Assembly (NCBI RefSeq): GCF_000621665.1 | Contig: NZ_KK211328.1 | Span: 1,288 to 65,287 of the forward strand | Origin: Allorhizobium undicola ORS 992 = ATCC 700741 | GTDB taxonomy: Bacteria; Pseudomonadota; Alphaproteobacteria; Rhizobiales; Rhizobiaceae | DNA length: 64,000 nt | Reading direction: 5' to 3' | Shown here: in pieces, positions 1-8,602 of the stretch | How the letters are laid out: each line of letters opens with the position of its first letter | Position numbering within the stretch: position 1 is the stretch's first letter | Translations under genes and position numbers: made by a program | The notes under the pieces: generated by a model | What the model was told of the DNA's origin: nothing | The model's input: only the letters and a program-made list of their open reading frames with translations | Database searches by the model: none

Positions 1-18
1 CGACATGCTTTTTGCAAC

Positions 19-63
19 GCATGTCGTCATCGCAAAACCGCTCCACACTTTTGCGCGACATGC
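19..63. repeat. REP-like palindrome, family A
   Basis: Imperfect inverted repeat with outer arms GCATGTCG/CGACATGC and inner arms CGCAAAA/TTTTGCG around a CCGCTCCACAC core. It is a variant of the palindrome at 9192, 9247, 20741 and 38389; the arms differ from those copies but stay complementary. It lies upstream of the first gene. Function is unknown. Confidence 0.6.
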
Positions 64-104
64 TGTATCCTCCCCCCAAATCACCCAGAAAAAAAGGAGA
101 GGCC

Positions 105-1637
105 ATGCCCCAGACCGGCGATATTTTTCTTGGAGCAAGCCGCACTGACGAAGGTGGATTTCAGGCGGCCGAATATCTGGCGCTGAAATTTGCCAACCGT
201 CACGGCCTGATCACCGGCGCCACCGGCACCGGCAAGACCGTGACCCTCCAGGTGCTGGCAGAGGGTTTTTCCGCCGCTGGCGTGCCGGTCTTCTGTGCCG
301 ACATCAAGGGCGATCTTTCCGGCGTGGCAGCGCAAGGCGAGCCAAAGGATTTTCTTTTGAAGCGCGCCGGGGAAGTGCAGCTTGCGCCTTATGATTTCAC
401 CGGCTTTCCGGTGATCTTCTGGGATTTGTTCGGCCAGAAGGGGCATCCGGTGCGCAGCACCGTGGCCGAGATGGGCCCGCTTTTGCTGGCCCGCCTGCTT
501 GATGCCAGCGAGGCGCAGGAGGGCGTGTTGAACATCGCCTTCAAGATCGCCGATCAGGGCGGGCTTGCCCTGCTGGATCTCAAGGATCTGCAAGCCCTGC
601 TGACCTATATGGCCGAGGAGGCGGAGGCGCTTTCGGCGCGTTTCGGGCTGATTTCCAAGGCCTCCGTCGGCTCGTTGCAAAGGGCGCTTCTGGTGCTGGA
701 GCAGCAAGGGGCTGCACATTTCTTTGGCGAACCGGCCCTCCCCGTCACCGACATCATGCGGATTGCACCGGACGGGCGCGGCACGATCTCGGTGCTTGCC
801 GCCGACAGGCTGATGCTTTCGCCACGCCTTTATGCCAGCTTCCTGCTCTGGCTTTTGTCCGAACTTTTCGAGGAACTGCCGGAAGTGGGCGATCTGGACA
901 AGCCGAAACTCGTTTTCTTCTTCGATGAGGCCCATCTTCTTTTCAAGGATGCGCCGAAAATCCTGATCGAACGGGTGGAGCAGGTGGTGCGCCTTATCCG
1001 CTCCAAGGGTGTGGGCGTCTATTTCGTCACCCAGAACCCGCTGGATGTGCCCGAAACCGTGCTGGCGCAATTGGGCAACCGCGTGCAGCACGCGCTGCGT
1101 GCCTATACCCCGCGCGAACAGAAAGCGGTAAAAACCGCCGCCGAAACCTTCCGCGCCAACCCCGCCTTCGACACCGCAGAGGCCATTACCGCGCTTGGCA
1201 CCGGCGAGGCGCTCGTCTCCACGCTGGAGGGCAAGGGCGCGCCCGCCATGGTGCAGCGCGTGCTGATCCGCCCGCCCGCCGCCCGCATTGGCCCGCTGAG
1301 CGATGGCGAACGCGCCAGCCTTCTTGCGCAAAGCCCGGTGGCCGGTCTTTATGAAGCGGTAAAGGACAGGGAATCGGCCTTCGAAATCCTCCAGCGCCGC
1401 GCCGAAAAGGCCGCCGCCGCCGCAGAGCCCGAAAGTGCTGCAAGCCGCTGGAAACTGCCGGGCTTCGAAGACGAAGACGCCCCCTCCCCCGCCACAAGGC
1501 AGCGCGGCAGCGCCCGCCCGCGCGAAACGGTGATCGAAGCCGCCATGAAAAGTGCCGCCCGCTCACTGGCAAGCCAGGTGGCCAACCAGATAGGCCGCGC
1601 CCTGGTGCGCGGCATTCTGGGCAGTTTGAAGCGCTAG
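105..1637 (+). CDS. HerA-like helicase/ATPase, DUF853 family
   Basis: A 510-residue P-loop ATPase. The Walker A motif GATGTGKT is near residue 40 and a Walker B segment (LVFFFDEAH) near residue 270, followed by a [13 protein letters not shown] sensor region, as in the DUF853/HerA-C family often annotated YjgR-like. The physiological substrate of this family is not established; members are thought to be hexameric nucleic-acid translocases. The start is set at 105 because AAAAAGGAGAGGCC precedes that ATG; an in-frame ATG at 12 has no such site and falls in a repeat. The C-terminal 80 residues are Ala/Arg-rich. It stands alone between repeats. Confidence 0.85.
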   Translation: MPQTGDIFLGASRTDEGGFQAAEYLALKFANRHGLITGATGTGKTVTLQVLAEGFSAAGVPVFCADIKGDLSGVAAQGEPKDFLLKRAGEVQLAPYDFTGFPVIFWDLFGQKGHPVRSTVAEMGPLLLARLLDASEAQEGVLNIAFKIADQGGLALLDLKDLQALLTYMAEEAEALSARFGLISKASVGSLQRALLVLEQQGAAHFFGEPALPVTDIMRIAPDGRGTISVLAADRLMLSPRLYASFLLWLLSELFEELPEVGDLDKPKLVFFFDEAHLLFKDAPKILIERVEQVVRLIRSKGVGVYFVTQNPLDVPETVLAQLGNRVQHALRAYTPREQKAVKTAAETFRANPAFDTAEAITALGTGEALVSTLEGKGAPAMVQRVLIRPPAARIGPLSDGERASLLAQSPVAGLYEAVKDRESAFEILQRRAEKAAAAAEPESAASRWKLPGFEDEDAPSPATRQRGSARPRETVIEAAMKSAARSLASQVANQIGRALVRGILGSLKR

Positions 1638-1638
1638 A

Positions 1639-1681
1639 GAATTTTCAGGAAAAGTGGAAACCGTTTTCCGTCCGAAAATTC
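1639..1681. repeat. REP-like palindrome, family A
   Basis: Starts just after the stop of the HerA-like gene. Arms GAATTTT/AAAATTC and GGAAAA/TTTTCC enclose GTGGAAACCG. It could act as a transcription terminator for the upstream gene, although it lacks a T-tract. Confidence 0.55.
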
Positions 1682-1720
1682 GTTATAACAGCGACTTAGA
1701 GTAATGTAGGTGAGCTCCTG

Positions 1721-1967
1721 CAAAGTACACGACGCTGAGGAATGCCGGGTTGGCCTACCCCCCTCTGCCTTGCCAGGCATCTCCCCCTCAAGGGGGGAGA
1801 TTGCAATGCCGGCAAAGCGCCATCCTTCAACGAGTATTGGCGATGACGGCCTTTTTCAGGAATTCAGGCAGGGCCTTCATCTTTCCGATCTCCCCCCTTG
1901 AGGGGGAGATGTCCGGCAGGACAGAGGGGGGTAAGCCACACGCAAAACCGTAGCGTCGTGTACTGTG
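1721..1967. mobile_element. MITE-like element, copy 1
   Basis: A ~247-bp non-coding element. It is bounded by terminal inverted repeats of about 16 bp (outer end CAAAGTACACGACGCT, other end AGCGTCGTGTACTGTG) and has internal inverted arms rich in CCCCCTCAAGGGGG. A second copy in the opposite orientation lies at 39626-39871 and matches over its full length with scattered substitutions. There is no credible ORF inside, so it would be a non-autonomous element. No target-site duplication could be recognised. Confidence 0.75.
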
Positions 1968-2000
1968 GAGCCCCTGCTCACCGGAAACGCTCTAAAACGT

Positions 2001-2030
2001 AAAACCCCGAAGCGGCCGCCTCGGGGTTTT
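2001..2030 (-). terminator. Intrinsic terminator after ohr
   Basis: Ten-bp perfect stem AAAACCCCGA/TCGGGGTTTT around a GC-rich loop. Read on the minus strand it follows the ohr stop by about 25 nt and ends in TTTT. Confidence 0.75.
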
Positions 2031-2054
2031 ACTGACTGCATCACAAAGTGCCGA

Positions 2055-2480
2055 TCAGGCGAGCTTTGCCGAGACTTCCGTGGAGGTGCGCATGGCGTGG
2101 CTGTAGGGGCAGACGATATGGGCGGCTGCGACCAGCTTTTCGGCAACATCACGCTCTACGCCCGGAATTTCAACGGCGATCGACACTTCGATGCCAAAGC
2201 CGGTGCCGTCTTCACGCGGGCCGATGCCCACCGTTGCCGTAACCTTGGCGTCTTCCGGCACCTTCACCTTTTCCTGCGCGGCAACATATTTCAGCGCGCC
2301 GAGGAAGCAGGCGGAATAGCCTGCGGCGAAAAGCTGTTCGGGATTGGTGCCGGTTGCGCCGTTGCCGCCAAGCTCCTTCGGCGTGGTCAGCGTCACGTCC
2401 AGCACGCCGTTTTCCGAAATGGCGCGGCCTTCGCGGCCGCCCGTCGCAGATGCCCTGGTGGTGTAGAGAATTGCCATGAT
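2055..2480 (-). CDS. ohr: Organic hydroperoxide resistance protein Ohr (OsmC family)
   Basis: Thiol-dependent peroxidase that reduces organic hydroperoxides in the cytoplasm. The 141-residue product has the family length and both redox cysteines: GYSACF near residue 59 and HIVCPYSHAMR near residue 123. Opening MAILYTT and the Gly-rich N-terminus are typical of Ohr. The start at 2480 is preferred over an ATG three codons upstream because GGAGACGATC lies immediately before it. It is divergent from ohrR at 2607, the usual arrangement in which the regulator represses ohr until organic peroxide oxidises it. Confidence 0.93.
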   Translation of the reverse strand: MMAILYTTRASATGGREGRAISENGVLDVTLTTPKELGGNGATGTNPEQLFAAGYSACFLGALKYVAAQEKVKVPEDAKVTATVGIGPREDGTGFGIEVSIAVEIPGVERDVAEKLVAAAHIVCPYSHAMRTSTEVSAKLA

Positions 2481-2532
2481 CGTCTCCATTCTGGATTTGG
2501 CAGCGGCTTTCGCTGCGGATGGATTTTATGTA

Positions 2533-2553
2533 GCACGCAATTTAATTGTGCGC
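2533..2553. promoter_or_regulatory. Candidate OhrR operator between ohr and ohrR
   Basis: A 21-bp imperfect dyad centred on T2543 with core GCAATTTAATTG and outer GCxC/GxGC arms; eight of ten positions pair. Its CAATT-AATTG core resembles published OhrR operators, and it lies in the divergent promoter region. Regulation of both genes from this site is inferred. Confidence 0.65.
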
Positions 2554-2606
2554 AATAGATTTTTGCGCATTGATTTCCCCATCGGCTATTGCGATAGATT
2601 CTCATC

Positions 2607-3062
2607 ATGACGGATGATCTTGAAGCCTATCTGACACTGGACCAGCAATTATGCTTTGCCCTTTACGGGGCAACGCTGGCCGTGACCCGCACCTATAAGG
2701 GGTTGCTGGAGCCGCTGGGGCTGACCTATCCGCAATATATCACGCTGATGGCGCTGTGGGAGAAGGATCACCAGAGCGTCAAGGCGCTGGGCGAAAAGCT
2801 GGGGCTGGATTCCGGCACGCTTTCTCCGCTGCTCAAGCGCATGGAACAGGCAGGCTTCATTGCCCGCCAGCGCCATGCCGGAGACGAGCGGCAGGTGGTT
2901 ATATCCCTGACGGATGAGGGCGCGCGCCTGAAACACGAGGCAAGCAGCGTCATGGCCAGCCTGGGTGCCGCCATGGGCTGCGGGCTTGAGGAAATGAAAG
3001 CACTGCGCCAGCAATTGCAGGACCTGCGCGACCGCCTGAACGGCGCGCAGGACAAGGGCTGA
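2607..3062 (+). CDS. ohrR: MarR-family peroxide-sensing regulator OhrR
   Basis: A 151-residue winged-helix repressor. The segment LDQQLCFALYGATLAVTR near residues 11-30 carries the conserved N-terminal sensing cysteine (Cys16 here), and LGLTYPQYITLMALWE is typical of OhrR. The wing region includes DSGTLSPLLKRMEQAG. It is divergent from ohr with a dyad in the intergenic space. Family knowledge: oxidation of the N-terminal Cys by organic hydroperoxides releases DNA. Its stop abuts the stop of the convergent transpeptidase gene with no terminator between. Confidence 0.9.
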   Translation: MTDDLEAYLTLDQQLCFALYGATLAVTRTYKGLLEPLGLTYPQYITLMALWEKDHQSVKALGEKLGLDSGTLSPLLKRMEQAGFIARQRHAGDERQVVISLTDEGARLKHEASSVMASLGAAMGCGLEEMKALRQQLQDLRDRLNGAQDKG

Positions 3063-3776
3063 TTATTGCAGCACGATGATGCGGGCCTTGTTTGGCACGC
3101 GGTCGTAAAGGTCGATGATGTCCTGGTTCATCAGGCGCACGCAGCCGGAAGAAACGGCCTTGCCGATGGAATTCCACTCCGGTGAGCCGTGCAGGCGATA
3201 AAGCGAATCCTGCCCGTTCTTGAATATGTAGAGCGCGCGCGCACCCAGCGGGTTCATCAGCCCCGGCGCCATGCCGCCATTGGCGGCGGAATATTGGGCA
3301 AGCTGCGGCTGGCGGGCCACCATTTCATCCGGCGGGGTCCATTTCGGCCATTTCTGCCGCCACTGGATCACGCCTTCGCCAGACCAGGCAAAGCCCTCGC
3401 GGCCAATGCCTACGCCGTAGCGCATGGCGGTGCCGCCCTGCTCCACCAGATAGAGAAAGCGGTTGGGCGTATCCACCACCACCGTTCCCGGCGGGTAGCC
3501 TGTGGGGTCCTGCACGCGCTGGCGATAATAGCGCGGCGGGATTTGCCGGTATGGGACGGCGGGAACCACGAAGCCGCCATCGACCATTTCACCATACATC
3601 ACATCCAGTTCCGGATCGGAACCGCTGAGCGGTGCCGAAGGGGAAACCATGCCGCCGGCGCTGGCGGTCTGGAAGGGTGGCGGCGAATAGGTGGAGGCGC
3701 AACCGGAGAGAAATGCGGCGGCCCCAAGCCCTGAAAAGGAAAGGAAGGCGCGGCGGGAAAAGTCGTTCGATGTCAT
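3063..3776 (-). CDS. L,D-transpeptidase (YkuD/ErfK) lipoprotein 1
   Basis: Periplasmic peptidoglycan cross-linking or protein-anchoring enzyme of 237 residues. The N-terminus SRRAFLSFSGLGAAAFLSGC combines a twin-arginine-like pair with an LSGC lipobox, so it is probably a lipoprotein. The catalytic domain ends with HGSPEWNSIGKAVSSGCVR; the nucleophile is Cys212. An in-frame ATG at 3866 would bury the signal peptide behind 30 residues, so 3776 is chosen. A close paralogue follows at 3988. Family knowledge: such enzymes form 3-3 cross-links and, in Brucella and Agrobacterium, tether outer-membrane proteins to peptidoglycan. Confidence 0.88.
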   Translation of the reverse strand: MTSNDFSRRAFLSFSGLGAAAFLSGCASTYSPPPFQTASAGGMVSPSAPLSGSDPELDVMYGEMVDGGFVVPAVPYRQIPPRYYRQRVQDPTGYPPGTVVVDTPNRFLYLVEQGGTAMRYGVGIGREGFAWSGEGVIQWRQKWPKWTPPDEMVARQPQLAQYSAANGGMAPGLMNPLGARALYIFKNGQDSLYRLHGSPEWNSIGKAVSSGCVRLMNQDIIDLYDRVPNKARIIVLQ

Positions 3777-3987
3777 ATAAGCACAGAGTTCCTGCTGATC
3801 AGCCTGCGGCAAACGGCTGAAGCGCCGATTTGTTCCACGGAAATATATGCGCCCGCGCCGCGGCAAAAGCCACCGCGGCCCGTGAACACTATTTCACTTT
3901 TATGCGATGAAGCATGGCGAAAATGCGAGGAAAACAAGGCGAAGCCCACGAAGCCTGACACCGTGGGAAAGCTGCCACAGGAAACCG

Positions 3988-4881
3988 TCAGAGCACCACG
4001 ATTTCGGCGCGCTCGCCGGCGCGGTTATAAAGATCGATCACGTCGTGATTGAACATGCGCACGCAGCCGGAGGAAACGGCCTTGCCCACGGACTGCCAGT
4101 CCGGCGTGCCGTGAATGCGGTAAAGCGTATCCTTGCCGTTCTTGAAGATGTAGAGCGCGCGCGCACCGAGCGGATTGTTCAAGCCCGGCTCCAGCCCGCC
4201 TTCCGCCGAGGCGAAATGTTTCAGATCCGGCTGACGGCCAACCATCTCGTCGCTTGGCGTCCAGCGTGGCCATTTGCGTTTGAACTGGATGGTGCCCCGG
4301 CCCTGCCAGGCAAAACCCTGCTTGCCGAGCCCCACGCCATAGCGCATGGCGCGGCCCTCGCCTTCCACGAGATAGAGATAATGCGCCCTGGTATCGACCA
4401 CGATGGTGCCGGGCCGTTCATTGGTGACATAGGCAACCTCCTGCCGCAGCAGGCGTCTGTCGATCCGGTCCAGCGGCAGGGCGTTGATGGTGTGGCCCTC
4501 ATCGCGGGTCTGCTGGTAGAGCGCTGCCTGCGGCGGACGCGAAAAGGGCGAAGGCTGGGCGGCCGCCATGACGGCGACAGGCCCGCCGGGCGAAACCGCC
4601 GCCGGCATGGCGCTGGTGGTCAGCGGGTCGGTGGCTGGCATTCCATAGCCCTGCACGCGCGAGCCGGTGAAAAGGTTCTTGAACTTGTCGGCCGGGGTGG
4701 CGGGCGGCGGCGGGGCGACCTTTTCATTCCACACCGGCGTGACCTCGGCGGCAAATACATCCGGATTGACGCGCGTGGTATCGGTGACAAACAGGCAACC
4801 GCCGAGAACAGATAGCGACAAGCCGCTTGCCGCCAGCATCAGCGGGCGGAAAATTCGGCGTAAAATTGTGTCATGCAACAT
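3988..4881 (-). CDS. L,D-transpeptidase (YkuD/ErfK) lipoprotein 2
   Basis: Paralogue of the gene at 3063, 297 residues. It has a lipoprotein signal peptide (LSLSVLGGC) and a ~110-residue Pro/Ala-rich linker, longer than in the first copy. The YkuD domain contains HGTPDWQSVGKAVSSGCVR with catalytic Cys273. The shared run IQ-(W/F)-(R/K)-(Q/R)-KWP-x-WTP-x-DEMV and the long matching C-terminus show a duplication. The pair lies on the minus strand with about 210 bp between them, so separate promoters are likely. Its target, peptidoglycan or outer-membrane proteins, cannot be told from sequence. Confidence 0.87.
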   Translation of the reverse strand: MLHDTILRRIFRPLMLAASGLSLSVLGGCLFVTDTTRVNPDVFAAEVTPVWNEKVAPPPPATPADKFKNLFTGSRVQGYGMPATDPLTTSAMPAAVSPGGPVAVMAAAQPSPFSRPPQAALYQQTRDEGHTINALPLDRIDRRLLRQEVAYVTNERPGTIVVDTRAHYLYLVEGEGRAMRYGVGLGKQGFAWQGRGTIQFKRKWPRWTPSDEMVGRQPDLKHFASAEGGLEPGLNNPLGARALYIFKNGKDTLYRIHGTPDWQSVGKAVSSGCVRMFNHDVIDLYNRAGERAEIVVL

Positions 4882-5120
4882 GGCGGACCTGCTTCGAGTC
4901 TATCCTGGATGCGGCAAAACTGACAGGCGCGGCTGGTGCGAGGCTGGCGTCTGGGCGCGCCCGTCGTCGCTCGCCGATTGCTGCGGTACAAAAATAGTCG
5001 CGCATCGCAATTGCCAGAAACAGGGGCCGTGCCTACATGAAAACCGGCGGTGCCGGAGGCTTTACGCCATGTGCGGACCCGTTGCACAGCTGTTCAAACA
5101 ATGACCGAAAGACATGTTTC

Positions 5121-5753
5121 ATGCTTCTTGAAAAACTGAACTGGCGTTATGCCACCAAGAAAATGGACCCGGCAAAGGCCGTACCGGAAGACAAGGTGGA
5201 GCGGATCGTGGAAGCCGCGCGGCTTGCGCCAACCTCCAGCGGGCTTCAGCCGTTTCAGGTTCTGGTGGTCACGAACAAGGAGATCCGCGAAAAGATCCGT
5301 CCTGTGGCGTGGAATCAGGCGCAGATCACCGATGGCTCGCATCTCTTGGTTTTCGCAGCCTGGGACAATTACACCGCCGAGCGCATCAACATGATGTTCG
5401 ACCTCGTCAACGACGAGCGCGGCTTCAAGAATGAAGGCTGGGAAGCCTACCGCCAGAAGCTGCTGGCCGCCTATCCGGGCCGCCCGGCAGAGGAAAATTT
5501 CGAACATGCAGCCCGCCAGAGCTATATTGCCCTTGGCCTTGCCTGCGCCGCAGCCGCCTTTGAAGGCGTGGACGCCACGCCGATGGAAGGCTTCGACCCG
5601 GCCGCCGTGGATGAAATTCTGGGCCTGCGTGAAAAGGGCCTGCGCTCCGTCACCATCCTGCCGCTCGGCTATCGCCAGCCGGAAGGCGACTGGCTGGTCA
5701 ACCTCAAGAAGGTTCGCCGTCCGCGCAAGGATTTCGTGATCGACGTCAAGTGA
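5121..5753 (+). CDS. NAD(P)H-dependent nitroreductase (NfnB/NfsB type)
   Basis: Flavin (FMN) oxidoreductase of 210 residues, the usual length. Motifs: LNWRYATKKMDP at the N-terminus, ARLAPTSSGLQPFQVLV (FMN and substrate contact) around residues 34-50, and LPLGYRQPEGDW near the C-terminus. Likely substrates are quinones and nitroaromatics; the physiological one is unknown. The start at 5121 gives the canonical N-terminus; an in-frame ATG 84 nt upstream adds a Cys-containing extension without family precedent. It is monocistronic, with a hairpin directly after the stop. Confidence 0.88.
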   Translation: MLLEKLNWRYATKKMDPAKAVPEDKVERIVEAARLAPTSSGLQPFQVLVVTNKEIREKIRPVAWNQAQITDGSHLLVFAAWDNYTAERINMMFDLVNDERGFKNEGWEAYRQKLLAAYPGRPAEENFEHAARQSYIALGLACAAAAFEGVDATPMEGFDPAAVDEILGLREKGLRSVTILPLGYRQPEGDWLVNLKKVRRPRKDFVIDVK

Positions 5754-5760
5754 TAGCGAG

Positions 5761-5795
5761 AGCATCGTGCCGCGCCACGGCACAGGCACGATGCT
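5761..5795 (+). terminator. Hairpin after the nitroreductase gene
   Basis: Eleven-bp perfect stem AGCATCGTGCC/GGCACGATGCT beginning 8 nt after the stop; no strong T-tract. Probably a terminator for the nitroreductase gene. Confidence 0.6.
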
Positions 5796-5798
5796 TAC

Positions 5799-5827
5799 CC
5801 AAAGCTTTCAATACCAAAGCTTTCAAT
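5799..5827. repeat. Tandem 14-bp direct repeat at the end of the next gene
   Basis: CCAAAGCTTTCAAT occurs twice with a 1-nt spacer. The second copy overlaps the stop codon of the minus-strand gene at 5823. It looks like a recent small duplication. Confidence 0.7.
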
Positions 5828-6845
5828 GGTTGCAATCGGCCAGCGCCGTCACCGGGGCATTGACGATCATCAGACCGAAAGACGGGTAAAGCGGTGTCAG
5901 CACGGCTGTCACCTCCGGGGCAACGACCCAGACCGCCCGGTCCTTGCTGCTACAGGCGCCGTTGCGGGCGCCGAACACCTCCTCCAGCGCCCCTTGCGTC
6001 TTGTCAAAGCCCTTCATGTCATTATCGCCGGTGGTCAAAAACAGCGCCGATGGCTTGCCGAACATCGGCACACCGCACAGACGCAGGGTGGCCGAGAGCA
6101 TTCCAATGCCGTTCAGGCCCTGCGGCATGGCAATATCCAGTGCCGCCGAGCAGGAATCGAGGCGGCGGTTCTCCGCCTCGCCATAGGGTGCCAGCCAGTC
6201 CTCCATGGCTTTTGCATCGGTCCAGGGCGGCGGCGATGCCTTGACACGCTGCAAAAGCAACGTCAGCGCCGCCTTGTCCACCAGCGCTGCGGCGGATGCG
6301 GAACTAACCGAGCAATTGGCATCCGGCGGGCTGGAGGCCAGAAGCGTGAGCTGCACGATAGCCTCGCCCTCATGCTCTTCCAGCCGCCAGGAAAGCGACC
6401 GCCCGGCCTCGGCTGCCTCTGCGCCTTTCAGCGCCCAATTGGCGCGATTGTCATCGCTGCACGCCGGATCGGATGGACCGAAACGTTGCACAAGCTGCTG
6501 GCGCAGCGCCTCGCCTGCCGCGCGGTCGCGAAGCCGAAGTTCGATGAGCGTGCCATGCACCTCGCCATGGATCATCGGCAGCACATAGGCCAGCCCCGGC
6601 ACATTGCCGGTGAGCTGATGCAGGCTTGCCGTCTCTTCCGGCGGGGAAACCAGACCGGCGAAATGCCCGACCAGCACGGCCTCGTCGCCCAGCGATTTTT
6701 CGGTATCGGCAAGCCGTTCAATGATCCTTGCCCCGTCTTCGGGTGAAAGGAAGCCCGGATCCGGCTGTTCTGCCAGGGCCAGACCGGGCATGAGCCAGAA
6801 CAGGATGGCGGCAAGCCGGGCAAGCGGCGCAAAGGGCAGGATCAT
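5823..6845 (-). CDS. Hypothetical secreted protein
   Basis: I do not recognise this 340-residue protein. An N-terminal signal peptide ends near GLALA-EQPDPG, so it should be periplasmic or secreted. Cysteines are sparse and partly paired (DPACSDD, DANCSVSS, LDSCSAAL, RLCGVPM, NGACSSKD, ALADCNH), suggesting disulfides. There are no membrane segments after the signal. It lies 60 bp downstream of the DHA2 transporter on the same strand and may be co-transcribed with it. Confidence 0.65.
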   Translation of the reverse strand: MILPFAPLARLAAILFWLMPGLALAEQPDPGFLSPEDGARIIERLADTEKSLGDEAVLVGHFAGLVSPPEETASLHQLTGNVPGLAYVLPMIHGEVHGTLIELRLRDRAAGEALRQQLVQRFGPSDPACSDDNRANWALKGAEAAEAGRSLSWRLEEHEGEAIVQLTLLASSPPDANCSVSSASAAALVDKAALTLLLQRVKASPPPWTDAKAMEDWLAPYGEAENRRLDSCSAALDIAMPQGLNGIGMLSATLRLCGVPMFGKPSALFLTTGDNDMKGFDKTQGALEEVFGARNGACSSKDRAVWVVAPEVTAVLTPLYPSFGLMIVNAPVTALADCNH

Positions 6846-6906
6846 GGAGACTTTCGGCAGGATGTCGATTGCCGCAAGGCTATCATGGACCAGCCATCAC
6901 CGCAAA

Positions 6907-8481
6907 TCACTCCGCCATTGCCGGCTCGGCCTGGCCGCCATGCCCCCTCGGCAATTGCACATTGCGCAGGCAAAAGGCCGCAAGCATACCGCAGCCGATG
7001 ATGACCGACATGGAAACGAAGACCGGCCCGAAGGCATGGGCATAGGTTTCGGCCACGAAGGCATGGGATTCGGGCGAAAGGGCAGCCAGCGCGGAAGGCG
7101 TCAGTTCCTCGATATTGCCCACGCCCGGAATATCGGCCGCGCCATGGCCCATGGAACTTCCCAGCACCGCCCCATAGATGGAAATGGCAATGGAGGCGCC
7201 ACCCATGCGCGTCAGCGTCACCGTGCCGGTGGCGGCGCCGACGTCGCGGGGATTGGCGGCGTTCTGCACCCCGATCACCGGCACCTGCTGGCCGATGCCG
7301 ACGCTGATGCCGTGCATGAGCATGAGGAAGGCGATGAAGGCCAGCGGCGCACCCACCGGAAGCTGGCTGAACACCGCAAAGGCAATGCAGCTTCCAGCCC
7401 CGCTTATGATCGCGAAAATCTTGTAGCGGCCGGAGCGGGCAATCAACCGGCCGCTGGAGAGCGAGCCGATGGCAATGCCGCCCGTGGTGGCGATGAACAG
7501 AAGCCCCGCCCCGGTGGGCGAAAGCCCGGTGGTGGTTTGCAGATAAAGTGCGACATAATTGACCGAGCCGATGCCAACCGCCCCGCTGGCCAGCGACACG
7601 ATCAGCAGCAGCGGAATGGTGGGGTTGGAAAACAGTCCGAGCGGCACGATGGGCTCTGCCACGCGCGCCTCCACCTTGACCCACACGAAAGCGGCAAGCG
7701 CGCCGAAGCCAATGACGGCAAGGCTCTGCGGCGCAAGCAACGAACCGAAGATCTGCCCGCTATCGGCCCAGAAAACGACGCTGGTAACGGCTGAGGCCAA
7801 AAGCAGGGCGCCCGCATAATCGACCTTCGGACGGCGGAGCGGCTTGCGATAGGGCAGAAACAGCGCCAGACCGGCAAGCACCACCATGCCGATGGGCAGG
7901 TTGACGAGGAAGATGGAGCGCCAGCCGAAGGCCTCGCTCAGCGTGCCGCCAAGTGTTGGCCCCACAGCGCCGGAGGCCATCAGCACGAGGCTGGAATAGC
8001 TTTGATAGCGGGCCCGCACGCGCGGCTCGAACAGGTCGGCATTGACGGAGAAGATCGACACCATGATGCCGCCGCTGCCAAGCCCTTGCAGGACACGCGC
8101 GGCAATCAGCGTATTCATCGAAACCGCCAGCCCGCAGACCAGCGAGCCGATGGTGAAGATCAGGATCGCCGTCATCATCACATATTTTCGGCCGAACAGA
8201 TCACCCAGCTTGCCGTAAAGCGGCATGACGGCGCTGCTGGCCAGAAGATAGGCGGACCCCACCCAGCCGAAGCGCTCAAGCTGCCCGAACTCCCCGACAA
8301 TCGTGGGAAGGGCCGTGGAAACGATCTGGTTATCCAGCGTTGCCATGAACAGCGCCGCCAGCAAAAAGGCAAACAGCACCATGCGCAGACGTTTGTCCGG
8401 CACCAGCGATTGAAATTCGGGCGTGGAGGATGTGGCCGCGCCAAAAGGGCTGCCGGCTGCATGGGAGGCGGGTTGATCCAT
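6907..8481 (-). CDS. MFS drug efflux transporter, DHA2 (EmrB/QacA) family
   Basis: Inner-membrane proton-driven exporter of 524 residues, the length of 14-helix DHA2 pumps. Seen: motif A-like GKLGDLFGRKYVM after the second helix, MATLDNQIVSTALPTIVGEF in helix 1 (motif D1), and motif C-like GAVGPTLGGTLSEAFGWR in helix 5. Substrates are unknown; family members export hydrophobic drugs and biocides. It is divergent from a MarR regulator at 8603, so derepression by a ligand is likely. No membrane-fusion partner gene is adjacent, so it probably exports only to the periplasm. Confidence 0.88.
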   Translation of the reverse strand: MDQPASHAAGSPFGAATSSTPEFQSLVPDKRLRMVLFAFLLAALFMATLDNQIVSTALPTIVGEFGQLERFGWVGSAYLLASSAVMPLYGKLGDLFGRKYVMMTAILIFTIGSLVCGLAVSMNTLIAARVLQGLGSGGIMVSIFSVNADLFEPRVRARYQSYSSLVLMASGAVGPTLGGTLSEAFGWRSIFLVNLPIGMVVLAGLALFLPYRKPLRRPKVDYAGALLLASAVTSVVFWADSGQIFGSLLAPQSLAVIGFGALAAFVWVKVEARVAEPIVPLGLFSNPTIPLLLIVSLASGAVGIGSVNYVALYLQTTTGLSPTGAGLLFIATTGGIAIGSLSSGRLIARSGRYKIFAIISGAGSCIAFAVFSQLPVGAPLAFIAFLMLMHGISVGIGQQVPVIGVQNAANPRDVGAATGTVTLTRMGGASIAISIYGAVLGSSMGHGAADIPGVGNIEELTPSALAALSPESHAFVAETYAHAFGPVFVSMSVIIGCGMLAAFCLRNVQLPRGHGGQAEPAMAE

Positions 8482-8602
8482 GAGAATTCACTTCATTGGG
8501 AGTGCGGCAAAAGGATGCGGGGCGAGAAAATAAATGTCAATGGCATATATTTGCTAATGTCACACATTTTCTTGAGCCGCAGGCTGTGGTAGAAGATGGG
8601 CC

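Noticed and set aside
81..1331. 416-codon minus-strand frame opposite the HerA-like gene
   Set aside because: No motif; the plus strand has Walker A and B motifs and a good ribosome site.
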